From: Marmoricola sp.
GTDB taxonomy: Bacteria; Actinomycetota; Actinomycetes; Propionibacteriales; Nocardioidaceae
Assembly: GCA_025964775.1 (NCBI GenBank)
Contig: JAOPYE010000002.1
Coordinates: forward strand, 62,001-126,000
Reading direction: 5' to 3'
DNA: 64,000 nucleotides
In this document: one piece after another, positions 19,494 through 26,128 of the stretch
Position numbering within the stretch: the first letter of the stretch is position 1
Layout of the letters: each line of letters starts with the position of its first letter
The notes under the pieces: generated by a model
Database searches by the model: none
What the model saw: the letters and a program-made list of their open reading frames with translations, nothing else
What the model was told of the DNA's origin: nothing
Program-made: the position numbers and the translations under genes

Positions 19494-20483
19494 TCAGACC
19501 AGGGCGAGCAGTGTTGCCTCCTGGTCCGCGGTCATCCCGGGCATGGGTCGCCCGGGCGGGGCGGGCGGCATGCCCTCGCGCTGGAGCCAGGTCCACGTGT
19601 CGGCCACGGTCTCGGCGATCGGACGACAGGTGAGGCCGGCGGCGAGGGCTGCGGAGACGTCGCCGTCGTGCAGGGCGGCGAGCTCACCGGTCGGCGGCGT
19701 CCAGATGGGCAGGTCGGTCCAGCCCTCGAGCCCGGCGGCCTCGACCTGCTCCGGAGTGCGCCAGACGAGTTCGGCCTCCGAACCGGTCGCGGCGATGCAG
19801 GCGTCCAGGACCTCGCTGATGGTGGCGTGCCCGACCGGGCTGACGGTGTTGAACACGCCGGCCGTCCCACCCTCCGCGCACCGCAGCGCCCACGCCGCGA
19901 GGTCACGGGCGTCGATGTACTGCAGCGGGCGCTCCGGCGGCCCGGGCGCAGCGACGGCTCCGCCGGCGGCGATCCGGGTGAGCCACCACGGCATGCGGCC
20001 GACGAACTCCCAGGGCCCGAGGATCAGTCCGGCGCGCAGCACGAGCGCCGGTCCGGTGAACTCGCGGGCGATCGCGAGCTCGGCACCTCGCTTGGCCTCG
20101 GCGTACGCGTCGGGATCGGTGCTGTCGGGGTCGGCGTCGACCACCGCTGCCGACTCGTCGGCCCCGATCGGGATCGGCCAGGCGTAGACGGAGCGGCTCG
20201 AGACGTAGGTCAGGTGTCCGACGCGACCCTCCAGCAGGCGCGCCGCATCCCGTACGACGACCGGCTCGGCGGCCCAGGTGTCGACGACCGCGTCCCAGCT
20301 GTCCGCGCCGAGCGCAGCAGCCAGGCTCCCGGGCTCGCGCCGGTCCGCGACCCGGGCCCGGGCTCCGGCCCCGGGCGGGTGCGTCCCGCGGTTCACGACC
20401 GTGACGTCGTCACCGCGCTCCACTGCCTCCTCGACGACCGCGCGGCCGACATGTCGGGTACCGCCGAGCACCAGGAGCTTCAT
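19494..20483 (-). CDS. NAD-dependent epimerase/dehydratase family protein
   Basis: 329 residues, extended-SDR fold. Nucleotide-binding MKLLVLGGTRHVGRAVVEEA at the N-terminus, active-site Tyr-x-x-x-Lys in AYAEAKRGAEL, and a preceding Ser/Thr in LTYVSSRSVYAW. The GGTRHVG form (rather than GxxGxxG with a final G at the usual place) and the RPLQYIDARDLAAWALRCAE segment resemble chloroplast RNA-binding-protein-like/atypical SDRs. Substrate unknown. Single gene. Confidence 0.82.
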   Translation of the reverse strand: MKLLVLGGTRHVGRAVVEEAVERGDDVTVVNRGTHPPGAGARARVADRREPGSLAAALGADSWDAVVDTWAAEPVVVRDAARLLEGRVGHLTYVSSRSVYAWPIPIGADESAAVVDADPDSTDPDAYAEAKRGAELAIAREFTGPALVLRAGLILGPWEFVGRMPWWLTRIAAGGAVAAPGPPERPLQYIDARDLAAWALRCAEGGTAGVFNTVSPVGHATISEVLDACIAATGSEAELVWRTPEQVEAAGLEGWTDLPIWTPPTGELAALHDGDVSAALAAGLTCRPIAETVADTWTWLQREGMPPAPPGRPMPGMTADQEATLLALV

Positions 20484-20544
20484 GCCCGCCAGCGTGCTCG
20501 CTACCGGCCGGGCACAGCAAGGTCGTTCGCGCTGGGCGTAGATC

Positions 20545-21747
20545 TCAGGTCCGGCGCTGCAGCCGCCGCACGTCGCGCGAGGTCAGGGCCAGGAGGCTCG
20601 AGCACCCCATCACGAGCCCGACGATCACCAGCCAGCGATCTGTGCCGACCGCCTCGGCGATCGGACCGGTGATCACCAGGCCGATCGGCCGGGCGACGAA
20701 CGAGCCGACGACGTCGAACGAGTACACCCGGGCAAGCTTGTCCTCGGGGACGTTCTGCTGGATCGAGAGGTCCCAGTTGACGCTGAAGATCTCCAGCCCG
20801 AAGCCATGCAGCAAGGCACCGAGCAGCAGCACCCAGAGCTGGTCGGACACGGCCATCGCGATCGGGAACGCCGCTGTCAGCGACAGGAACGCGGTCCCGA
20901 CGAACAGCCCGTGTCTCGGGCGCCAGCGCAACGAGACCAGTCCGCCGATCATGAAGCCGACCATCAACGCACCCAGGGCCCAGCCCCAGGCCGCCTCGCC
21001 GAGCGACGCCTTCACCACGATCGGACCCAGGACGCCTTGCGCACCCCCGTAGAACAGGTGGTACAGGAGAGCCTGGCCGATCAGCAGCCAGAGCCACGTG
21101 TGCCGGAACACCTCGGCCGCGCCGGCCCGCATCTCCGCGAACATCGGGTCACGTCGGCCGGCGCCGGCGATCGCCGGGACCGCGATCAGGTGGAAGCACG
21201 CCGCCGCGACCGCGAACGTGGCCGCATCGAGGGCGATCGCCCACCCCGAGCCCAGCCAGGCGACGAGGACGCCCGCGATCGAGAACCCGAGGACCTGGGC
21301 GCCGTTCTGGAGCAGGCGCCGGAGGGCGACCGCCGAGGCCAGCGCGTCCGGCGGCACCGTCTGCGGCGTCAGCGCTGAGGACGACGGACCACTGAGGGCG
21401 CCGAGTACGCCGTTGATCGCGCCCACCCCGGCCAGCAGCGGTATCGAGGACCAGCCGCCGATCAGGCTGGCCGCGATGACGCCCTGGGTCAGTGCCGCGC
21501 CCGACGAGGCTCCCTGCATCATCAGCTGCCGTGGGACGCGGTCCCCGAGCACGCCGCCGAACAACGTGGTGACGACCTCGGCGAGCGCGAAGGCAGCGAC
21601 CACCAGGCCCAGCGAGGTGGCCGAACCCCCGAGGTCGAGCACCGCGAAGGCGAGGGCGACCGGGGTGATCGCGTTGCCGAGCGAGCTCACACCCGCCCCG
21701 ACGACGAGCAACCGGAAATTCCGTATGCCCAGGGCCCGGGTGGCCAT
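20545..21747 (-). CDS. MFS transporter
   Basis: 400 residues with about 12 hydrophobic helices; the loop between TM2 and TM3 reads GGVLGDRVPRQLMMQG, the MFS GxLaDrxgrr motif. The pattern (ALSGPSSSALTPQTVPPDALASAVALRRL, LGFSIAGVLV) resembles the Bcr/MFS_3 drug-efflux group. The ATG at 21747 overlaps the stop of the ABC-F gene by four bases (ATGA), so the pair is co-translated. The two are probably a resistance or tolerance module; substrate unknown. Confidence 0.88.
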   Translation of the reverse strand: MATRALGIRNFRLLVVGAGVSSLGNAITPVALAFAVLDLGGSATSLGLVVAAFALAEVVTTLFGGVLGDRVPRQLMMQGASSGAALTQGVIAASLIGGWSSIPLLAGVGAINGVLGALSGPSSSALTPQTVPPDALASAVALRRLLQNGAQVLGFSIAGVLVAWLGSGWAIALDAATFAVAAACFHLIAVPAIAGAGRRDPMFAEMRAGAAEVFRHTWLWLLIGQALLYHLFYGGAQGVLGPIVVKASLGEAAWGWALGALMVGFMIGGLVSLRWRPRHGLFVGTAFLSLTAAFPIAMAVSDQLWVLLLGALLHGFGLEIFSVNWDLSIQQNVPEDKLARVYSFDVVGSFVARPIGLVITGPIAEAVGTDRWLVIVGLVMGCSSLLALTSRDVRRLQRRT

Positions 21748-23447
21748 CAGCGCTCCCGCCGTACCCGGCCCTCGTCCCAGACCGGATCGCCCGACTCGTA
21801 GACCGAGCCGTCGGAACCGAAGACCAGGTAGCGGTCGAAGCCGCGGGCGAACCAGCGGTCGTGGGTCACCGCGAGCACCGTTCCGTCGAACGCGTCCAGG
21901 CCCTCCTCCAGCGCCTCGGCCGAATCGACGTCGAGGTTGTCGGTCGGCTCGTCGAGCAGCAGCAGGGTGGCTCCGGACAGCTCGAGCAGCAGGATCTGGA
22001 ACCGGGCCTGCTGGCCGCCCGAGAGCGACTCGAAGACCTGCTCGGCCGCGTGCGCGAGCTCGTAGCGGTCCAGCACGCGGGCAGCCTGCTCGCGCCCCAT
22101 CCCGGCGCGTCCGACACCGACCTGGCCGGTGTCGCCGCGATGCAGGATCTCGATGAGCGTCCGGCCGATCAGCTCGGGGTGCTCGTGGGTCTGCACGAAC
22201 CAGCCCGGACGCACCCGGGCACCGAGCTTCGCCTTGCCGGTGTGGCGAACCGGCGCGATGACCGCGTCGCCGACCGGCCGGTGCTCGACGTCGGGATCCG
22301 ATCCTCCGGCGGCGAGGAGCCGCAGGAAGTGCGACTTGCCCGACCCGTTCGACCCGAGGACCGCCACCCGTTCGCCGTACCAGACCTCGAGGTCGAACGG
22401 CTTCATCAATCCGGTCAGCTCGACGTCCTCGCACACCACCGCGCGCTTGCCGGTGCGGCCGCCCTGCAGCCGCATCGTGACCTTCTGCTCGCGCGGGATC
22501 GCCTGCGGAGGCCCTGCCTCCTCGAACTTCCGCAACCTGGTCTGGGCGGCCTTGTACTGCGCGGCGAGGCCGTCGTTGTACTCCGCCTTGATCTTGTAAC
22601 GCAGCACGAGCGCCTTGAGCTTGGCGTGCTCCTCGTCCCAACGCCGCTGGAGCTCCTCGAAGCGCAGGAAGCGATCGCGACGCGCCTCGTGATAGCTCGC
22701 GAAGCCGCCGGGATGGGTCCACGCGGTGTTTCCGGCGGCGCCCAGCTCGAGCGTCACGATCCGGGTGGCGGTGTTGTCGAGCAGTTCCCGGTCGTGGCTG
22801 ATGAACAGGATCGTCTTGGCCGAGGACCGGATCCGTTCCTCGAGCCACACCTTCCCCGGTACGTCGAGATAGTTGTCCGGCTCGTCGAGCAGGAGCACCT
22901 GGTCGGGCCCGGCGAGCAGGTACTCCAGGACGATCCGCTTCTGCTCGCCGCCGCTCAACGTCGCGAGCGTGCGGTACTTGGCCTTGTCGAACCCGATGCC
23001 CAGTGCGGTCGTGCAGCACGTGTCCCAGACGACCTCGATGTCGTACCCACCGGCGTCGGCGAACTCGGCCAGCGCCGAGGCGTACTTCATCTGGGTGGGT
23101 TCGTCGTCGACGTCCATCAGCCGCAGCTCGAGGCGTTCGACCTCGGCGGCCGCCGCCCGCACCCGCGGCGGGGAGACCGACATCAGCAGGTCGCTCACCG
23201 TCGGGTCGGGGCCGAGGCCGGCACCGACCGCCTGGCGCATCACGCCCAGTCCGCCCGAACGCGTGACCGCACCTTCGTGCGGGGCGAGCTCGCCGGTGAT
23301 GATCCGCAGCAGCGTCGTCTTGCCCGCACCGTTGGCACCGACCAGCGCTGCCTTGGCGCCTTCGCCGACGCGGAAGGCCACCTCGTCGAGCAGGACCCGC
23401 CCGTCGGGGAGCTCGTACCGGACTCCGGCGACATCGACATGACCCAC
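21747..23447 (-). CDS. ABC-F family ATPase
   Basis: 566 residues with two ABC ATPase domains and no membrane segment, as in ABC-F ribosome-acting factors. Walker A motifs GANGAGKTTLLRI (~residue 38) and GSNGSGKSHFLRL (~350); signatures LSGGEQKRI and LSGGQQARF; Walker B LLLDEPDNYLDVP and LLLDEPTDNLDVD. The inter-domain linker (~235-315) is charged and helical with QYKAAQTRLRKFEE, as expected. GTG start. Partner of the MFS gene downstream; antibiotic-resistance or translation-factor role cannot be told apart by eye. Confidence 0.9.
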   Translation of the reverse strand: MGHVDVAGVRYELPDGRVLLDEVAFRVGEGAKAALVGANGAGKTTLLRIITGELAPHEGAVTRSGGLGVMRQAVGAGLGPDPTVSDLLMSVSPPRVRAAAAEVERLELRLMDVDDEPTQMKYASALAEFADAGGYDIEVVWDTCCTTALGIGFDKAKYRTLATLSGGEQKRIVLEYLLAGPDQVLLLDEPDNYLDVPGKVWLEERIRSSAKTILFISHDRELLDNTATRIVTLELGAAGNTAWTHPGGFASYHEARRDRFLRFEELQRRWDEEHAKLKALVLRYKIKAEYNDGLAAQYKAAQTRLRKFEEAGPPQAIPREQKVTMRLQGGRTGKRAVVCEDVELTGLMKPFDLEVWYGERVAVLGSNGSGKSHFLRLLAAGGSDPDVEHRPVGDAVIAPVRHTGKAKLGARVRPGWFVQTHEHPELIGRTLIEILHRGDTGQVGVGRAGMGREQAARVLDRYELAHAAEQVFESLSGGQQARFQILLLELSGATLLLLDEPTDNLDVDSAEALEEGLDAFDGTVLAVTHDRWFARGFDRYLVFGSDGSVYESGDPVWDEGRVRRER

Positions 23448-23497
23448 GAGGAGCGATTGTCCACGGTCGCCGGGCCGGGCGCACCCGGGTTACGGGT

Positions 23498-23570
23498 CAG
23501 CCGTGGGCGGCCACCAGGTTGAGTCCCCACCCCCGGCACTCAGCTGTGGGCGGCCACGAGGTTGAGTCCC
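23498..23570. repeat. Direct repeat duplicating the 3' end of the SMR gene
   Basis: 23541-23570 (the end of the SMR gene) and 23498-23527 match at 28 of 30 bases, 43 bases apart. Both copies encode GLNLVAAH plus a final residue and a TGA stop on the minus strand, so the copy after the stop is a fossil of the gene's end. Confidence 0.7.
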
Positions 23571-23881
23571 ACCACACCGAGGACGATCAGGGCGAGCGAG
23601 CCCGCCTTGAACCAGTTCATCGACTCCCCGAGGAACGCATACCCGATCACGGCCACGACCGCGGTCCCGACGCCGGCCCAGACGGCGTACGCGACGCTGA
23701 CCGGGATCGAGCGGACCACGACGGCGAGCAGCCAGATCGAGAGCCCGTAGCCGCTGACCACCACCGCGCTCCACAGCGGGTCGGTGAATCCGGCAGCCCT
23801 GGGCAGGAGTGCCGTCGCTGCGACCTCCACCCCGATCGCCACTGCCAGCAGTACTGCCGCCCACATCTGAATCAGCTCCAC
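23540..23881 (-). CDS. Small multidrug resistance (SMR) efflux protein
   Basis: 113 residues, four TM helices, proton-coupled efflux of cationic drugs or guanidinium-type compounds. The essential membrane Glu is in AIGVEVAAT (Glu19, equivalent to EmrE Glu14); the conserved AYAVWAGVGTA of TM3 and FLGESMNWFKAGSLALIVLGVVGL of TM3-4 are clear. GTG start. The divergent tetR gene and the paired operators in the 75-base gap point to drug-inducible control. Whether it is an EmrE or a Gdx subtype is not settled. Confidence 0.92.
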   Translation of the reverse strand: MELIQMWAAVLLAVAIGVEVAATALLPRAAGFTDPLWSAVVVSGYGLSIWLLAVVVRSIPVSVAYAVWAGVGTAVVAVIGYAFLGESMNWFKAGSLALIVLGVVGLNLVAAHS

Positions 23882-23891
23882 GTTCGGATGG

Positions 23892-23913
23892 TTATGTAGC
23901 GACTGCTACATAA
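23892..23913. promoter_or_regulatory. TetR operator 1 (SMR side)
   Basis: Perfect inverted repeat TTATGTAGC-GACT-GCTACATAA (9-4-9). It abuts the likely -10 (AACCAT, six bases before the SMR GTG). Confidence 0.75.
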
Positions 23914-23917
23914 CAGA

Positions 23918-23937
23918 AATGTAGCACATGCTACGTT
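23918..23937. promoter_or_regulatory. TetR operator 2 (regulator side)
   Basis: AATGTAGC-ACAT-GCTACGTT, 8-4-8 with one mismatch, sharing the core GTAGC-N4-GCTAC with operator 1. Centres are 25 bp apart. It covers the -35 position of the tetR promoter. Confidence 0.72.
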
Positions 23938-23944
23938 GCTGGGC

Positions 23945-23950
23945 TATCTT
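23945..23950 (+). promoter_or_regulatory. -10 hexamer of leaderless tetR gene
   Basis: TATCTT followed by exactly six bases and the ATG at 23957; no Shine-Dalgarno. This decides the start in favour of 23957 over an ATG at 23936, which would lie in operator 2. Confidence 0.6.
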
Positions 23951-23956
23951 CTGGGC

Positions 23957-24514
23957 ATGGCCGAGCACCGCCGTGAGGACCTCCTCGAACGGATCACCGA
24001 CCACGTGCTCGCACATGGACTCATCGGGCTCTCCTTGCGCCCGGTGGCGAAGGCGGTCGGCACCAGCGACCGGATGCTCATCTACCACTTCTCCAGCCGG
24101 GACGCCCTGGTCTCGGCGGTGGTCGCACGCACCAACCAGCGCGCGATGGCGGCGGTCGCAGCCCTGCCGAGCGCCGCGAACGTGCACGAGGGCATCAACC
24201 AGCTCTGGGCGGCGTACCGGACCGAGCCGCTGCACTCCTGCATGGACGTCTACTGCCAGGCCGCCGCCACCGGTCTGATCGGCCGCGAGCCCTACCTGAC
24301 CGATGCGCGCGCCAGCGGTGAGCTCTGGGCCGGTGCGCTGCGCGGATACCTGGTCCGCTGTGGAGCGCCCCAGCGCAGGGTCGCGCGCCTGGTCACCCTG
24401 GTCGACTCGGCCCTGTTCGGCTTCCACCTCGACCTGATCACCGACGACGCCGACGAGCTGGCGTGCGGCGTCGACGACCTCGCCCGGGCTGCCGAGGTGC
24501 TCGCCCACGAGTGA
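23957..24514 (+). CDS. TetR family transcriptional regulator
   Basis: 185 residues. The N-terminal helix-turn-helix is LSLRPVAKAVGTSDRMLIYHFSSRDALV; the rest is a helical ligand-binding domain. It very likely represses both itself and the divergent SMR gene through the two GTAGC-N4-GCTAC operators and responds to an SMR substrate. The following Ser/Thr-rich gene begins 32 bases later with its own Shine-Dalgarno and could be co-transcribed. Confidence 0.9.
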   Translation: MAEHRREDLLERITDHVLAHGLIGLSLRPVAKAVGTSDRMLIYHFSSRDALVSAVVARTNQRAMAAVAALPSAANVHEGINQLWAAYRTEPLHSCMDVYCQAAATGLIGREPYLTDARASGELWAGALRGYLVRCGAPQRRVARLVTLVDSALFGFHLDLITDDADELACGVDDLARAAEVLAHE

Positions 24515-24546
24515 CCGAGTGCCGGGGTGACCCAGGAGTGAGATCG

Positions 24547-24909
24547 ATGAGCAAAGCCACGGTGCCTCCACAGGAAGCGCACAGGAGCGCGCGGCAGGCT
24601 CGAAGCATGGACAGGAAGCAGCAGAAGCAGAGGATCGCCCGGGTGCGGCGCGGCATCATCTCCAGCTCGGTCGTCGGAGCGCTCAGCGTCGCCGGCTACC
24701 TCGGATTGGCGACCCACGCCGAGGCCGGCACGACGGCCACCGACACCGGGTCCACGACGGGGACGACCTCCAGCACCAGCACGGGCACCACCGCCGGCAC
24801 CGGCACCGCGACCAGCACGACGTCGACGACGGGCTCGAGCTCGTCGACGACCGGCGGAACCGTGAGCTCGAGCTCCGGCACCGCGCAGGCGACGTCGAGC
24901 GGCTCGTGA
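24547..24909 (+). CDS. Secreted Ser/Thr/Gly-rich low-complexity peptide
   Basis: 120 residues. A basic N-terminus (RKQQKQRIARVRRG) is followed by a hydrophobic stretch (IISSSVVGALSVAGYLGLA) and an Ala-x-Ala site (HAEA), so the last ~65 residues, almost only Ser, Thr and Gly, should be exported. Start chosen by AGGAG at 24534-24538; ATG 24607 is an alternative. The stop overlaps the start of the haem-type membrane protein gene (GTGA), implying coupled translation. No family recognised; the tail could be O-glycosylated or a flexible spacer. Confidence 0.65.
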   Translation: MSKATVPPQEAHRSARQARSMDRKQQKQRIARVRRGIISSSVVGALSVAGYLGLATHAEAGTTATDTGSTTGTTSSTSTGTTAGTGTATSTTSTTGSSSSTTGGTVSSSSGTAQATSSGS

Positions 24910-25550
24910 CCAGCACCCAGCTCGACGCCGCACTGTGGGCTCTCGGCCGCGGCACCGGCGTGGTCGCGCTGGTCCTGCTCACGATCAGCATCTGCCTGGG
25001 CATCGTGACCCGGTCCCGGCAGCGGTTCGCCGGGCTCCCCCAGTATGGCCTGACCGCGATCCACAAGACTGCCAGCCTGACGGCTACCGCCCTGATCGTC
25101 GTCCACGTCACCACCCTGCTGCTCGACCCGAAGGCGCAGCTCAGGCTCGTCGACACGGTGGTTCCGTTCACCTCGACGTGGCGACCCCTCTGGCTCGGCC
25201 TCGGCACCCTCGGGATCGACCTGTTGCTGCTCGTGGTCACCACCAGCCTGCTGCGCAAGCGGATCGGTCACCGGACCTTCCGCCTGGTGCACTGGGCGAC
25301 GTACCTGCTCTGGCCGGTCGCACTGGCGCACGCGCTCGGCACCGGAACCGATGCGGGCACGTGGTGGATGGACGCGCTGGCGGCGTCGTGCGTCGCCTCC
25401 GTGCTGGCGATGGCGTGGTGGCGCCTGGGCCCGGCCTTCGGGACGCCGATCCGCACCTCAGCCGCGGACCGACTCCAGCACCCGGAAGCCCTTCGCACTG
25501 CCGACCTTGGCCGTCGGGTAGCCCTGGTCGGCCAGCCAGCTCGCGAGTGA
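24906..25550 (+). CDS. Ferric-reductase-like transmembrane (haem) protein
   Basis: 214 residues with about five TM helices. Two helices carry paired histidines: AIHKTASLTATALIVVH (two His 15 apart) and VHWATYLLWPVALAH (two His 14 apart), the bis-haem arrangement of the ferric reductase/NOX/MsrQ superfamily. No flavin or NAD domain is attached, so a separate electron donor is needed. GTG start overlapping the Ser/Thr-rich gene. The last ~30 residues (from SAADRLQHPE) are read antisense to the convergent methyltransferase and are unlikely to be conserved. Confidence 0.8.
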   Translation: MTSTQLDAALWALGRGTGVVALVLLTISICLGIVTRSRQRFAGLPQYGLTAIHKTASLTATALIVVHVTTLLLDPKAQLRLVDTVVPFTSTWRPLWLGLGTLGIDLLLLVVTTSLLRKRIGHRTFRLVHWATYLLWPVALAHALGTGTDAGTWWMDALAASCVASVLAMAWWRLGPAFGTPIRTSAADRLQHPEALRTADLGRRVALVGQPARE

Positions 25551-26063
25551 GTCGGCACCGAGGTTCTTGCCGACGACCAGGCGCGCGCGCCCGCCCGGTG
25601 CGAGCCGTGGGAGCCAGGTCAGCAGGAGCTCGTGGAGCGCCTCCTTGCCGATCCTGATCGGCGGGTTCGACCAGATCTCGTCGAAGACCAGGCCCGGGTC
25701 GACCGCGTCCGGAACTGCCGCCGTGAAGCGATCGGCCACGCCGATCTGCGCGGCGTTCTCGTTGGCCAGCAGCACGGCTCGCTCGTTCACGTCGACCGCG
25801 GTCACGATGCAGCCCGGTACGGCGACAGCGACGGCCAGGCCGATGACGCCGTACCCGCACCCGAGGTCGAGGATGCGCCGGGCGTCGACCGGCGGGGCCT
25901 GTTCGCGCAGCAGCACGCCGGTGCCGATGTCGAGCCGCCCCTGGGCGAAGACACCCGACCCCGAGGTGAGCTCGAGCCAGTGGCCCCAGACGTTCGCACG
26001 CACCGGCACCCTCTTGAACGGCGCCTTCGGATCGGCGGTGAAGTAGTGCTCGTCGGTGGCCAT
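25458..26063 (-). CDS. Class I SAM-dependent methyltransferase (RsmC/RlmG-like)
   Basis: 201 residues. GVFAQGRLDIGTGVLLREQ precedes motif I ILDLGCGYGVIGLAVA; VTAVDVNERAVLLANENA is the SAM-binding acidic strand; SNPPIRIGKEALHELL is the NPPI motif of N-methyltransferases acting on guanine in rRNA (RsmC/RlmG) or related small MTases. ATG 26063 (MATDEHYF) chosen over an upstream start; CAGGAT ends six bases before it. The 3' 93 bases overlap the convergent haem-protein gene. Confidence 0.85.
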   Translation of the reverse strand: MATDEHYFTADPKAPFKRVPVRANVWGHWLELTSGSGVFAQGRLDIGTGVLLREQAPPVDARRILDLGCGYGVIGLAVAVAVPGCIVTAVDVNERAVLLANENAAQIGVADRFTAAVPDAVDPGLVFDEIWSNPPIRIGKEALHELLLTWLPRLAPGGRARLVVGKNLGADSLASWLADQGYPTAKVGSAKGFRVLESVRG

Positions 26064-26069
26064 GGCCCC

Positions 26070-26075
26070 ATCCTG
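26070..26075 (-). promoter_or_regulatory. -10-like hexamer of leaderless methyltransferase gene
   Basis: CAGGAT on the minus strand, six bases from the ATG at 26063; one mismatch to TANNNT. Confidence 0.3.
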
Positions 26076-26116
26076 CCGTCCCGACCCGGACCTCGTCCTG
26101 CGGGTTGGACGTGGCT

Positions 26117-26122
26117 TAGTCT
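26117..26122 (+). promoter_or_regulatory. -10 hexamer of leaderless flavoprotein gene
   Basis: TAGTCT, then exactly six bases, then GTG 26129. No Shine-Dalgarno. Confidence 0.55.
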
Positions 26123-26128
26123 CGGCGC

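Noticed and set aside
20545..23484. A 979-codon frame that looks like a fusion ending in an MFS transporter
   Set aside because: Only the last 400 codons are MFS-like; upstream it is the wrong frame of the ABC-F gene. The MFS ATG overlaps the ABC-F stop.
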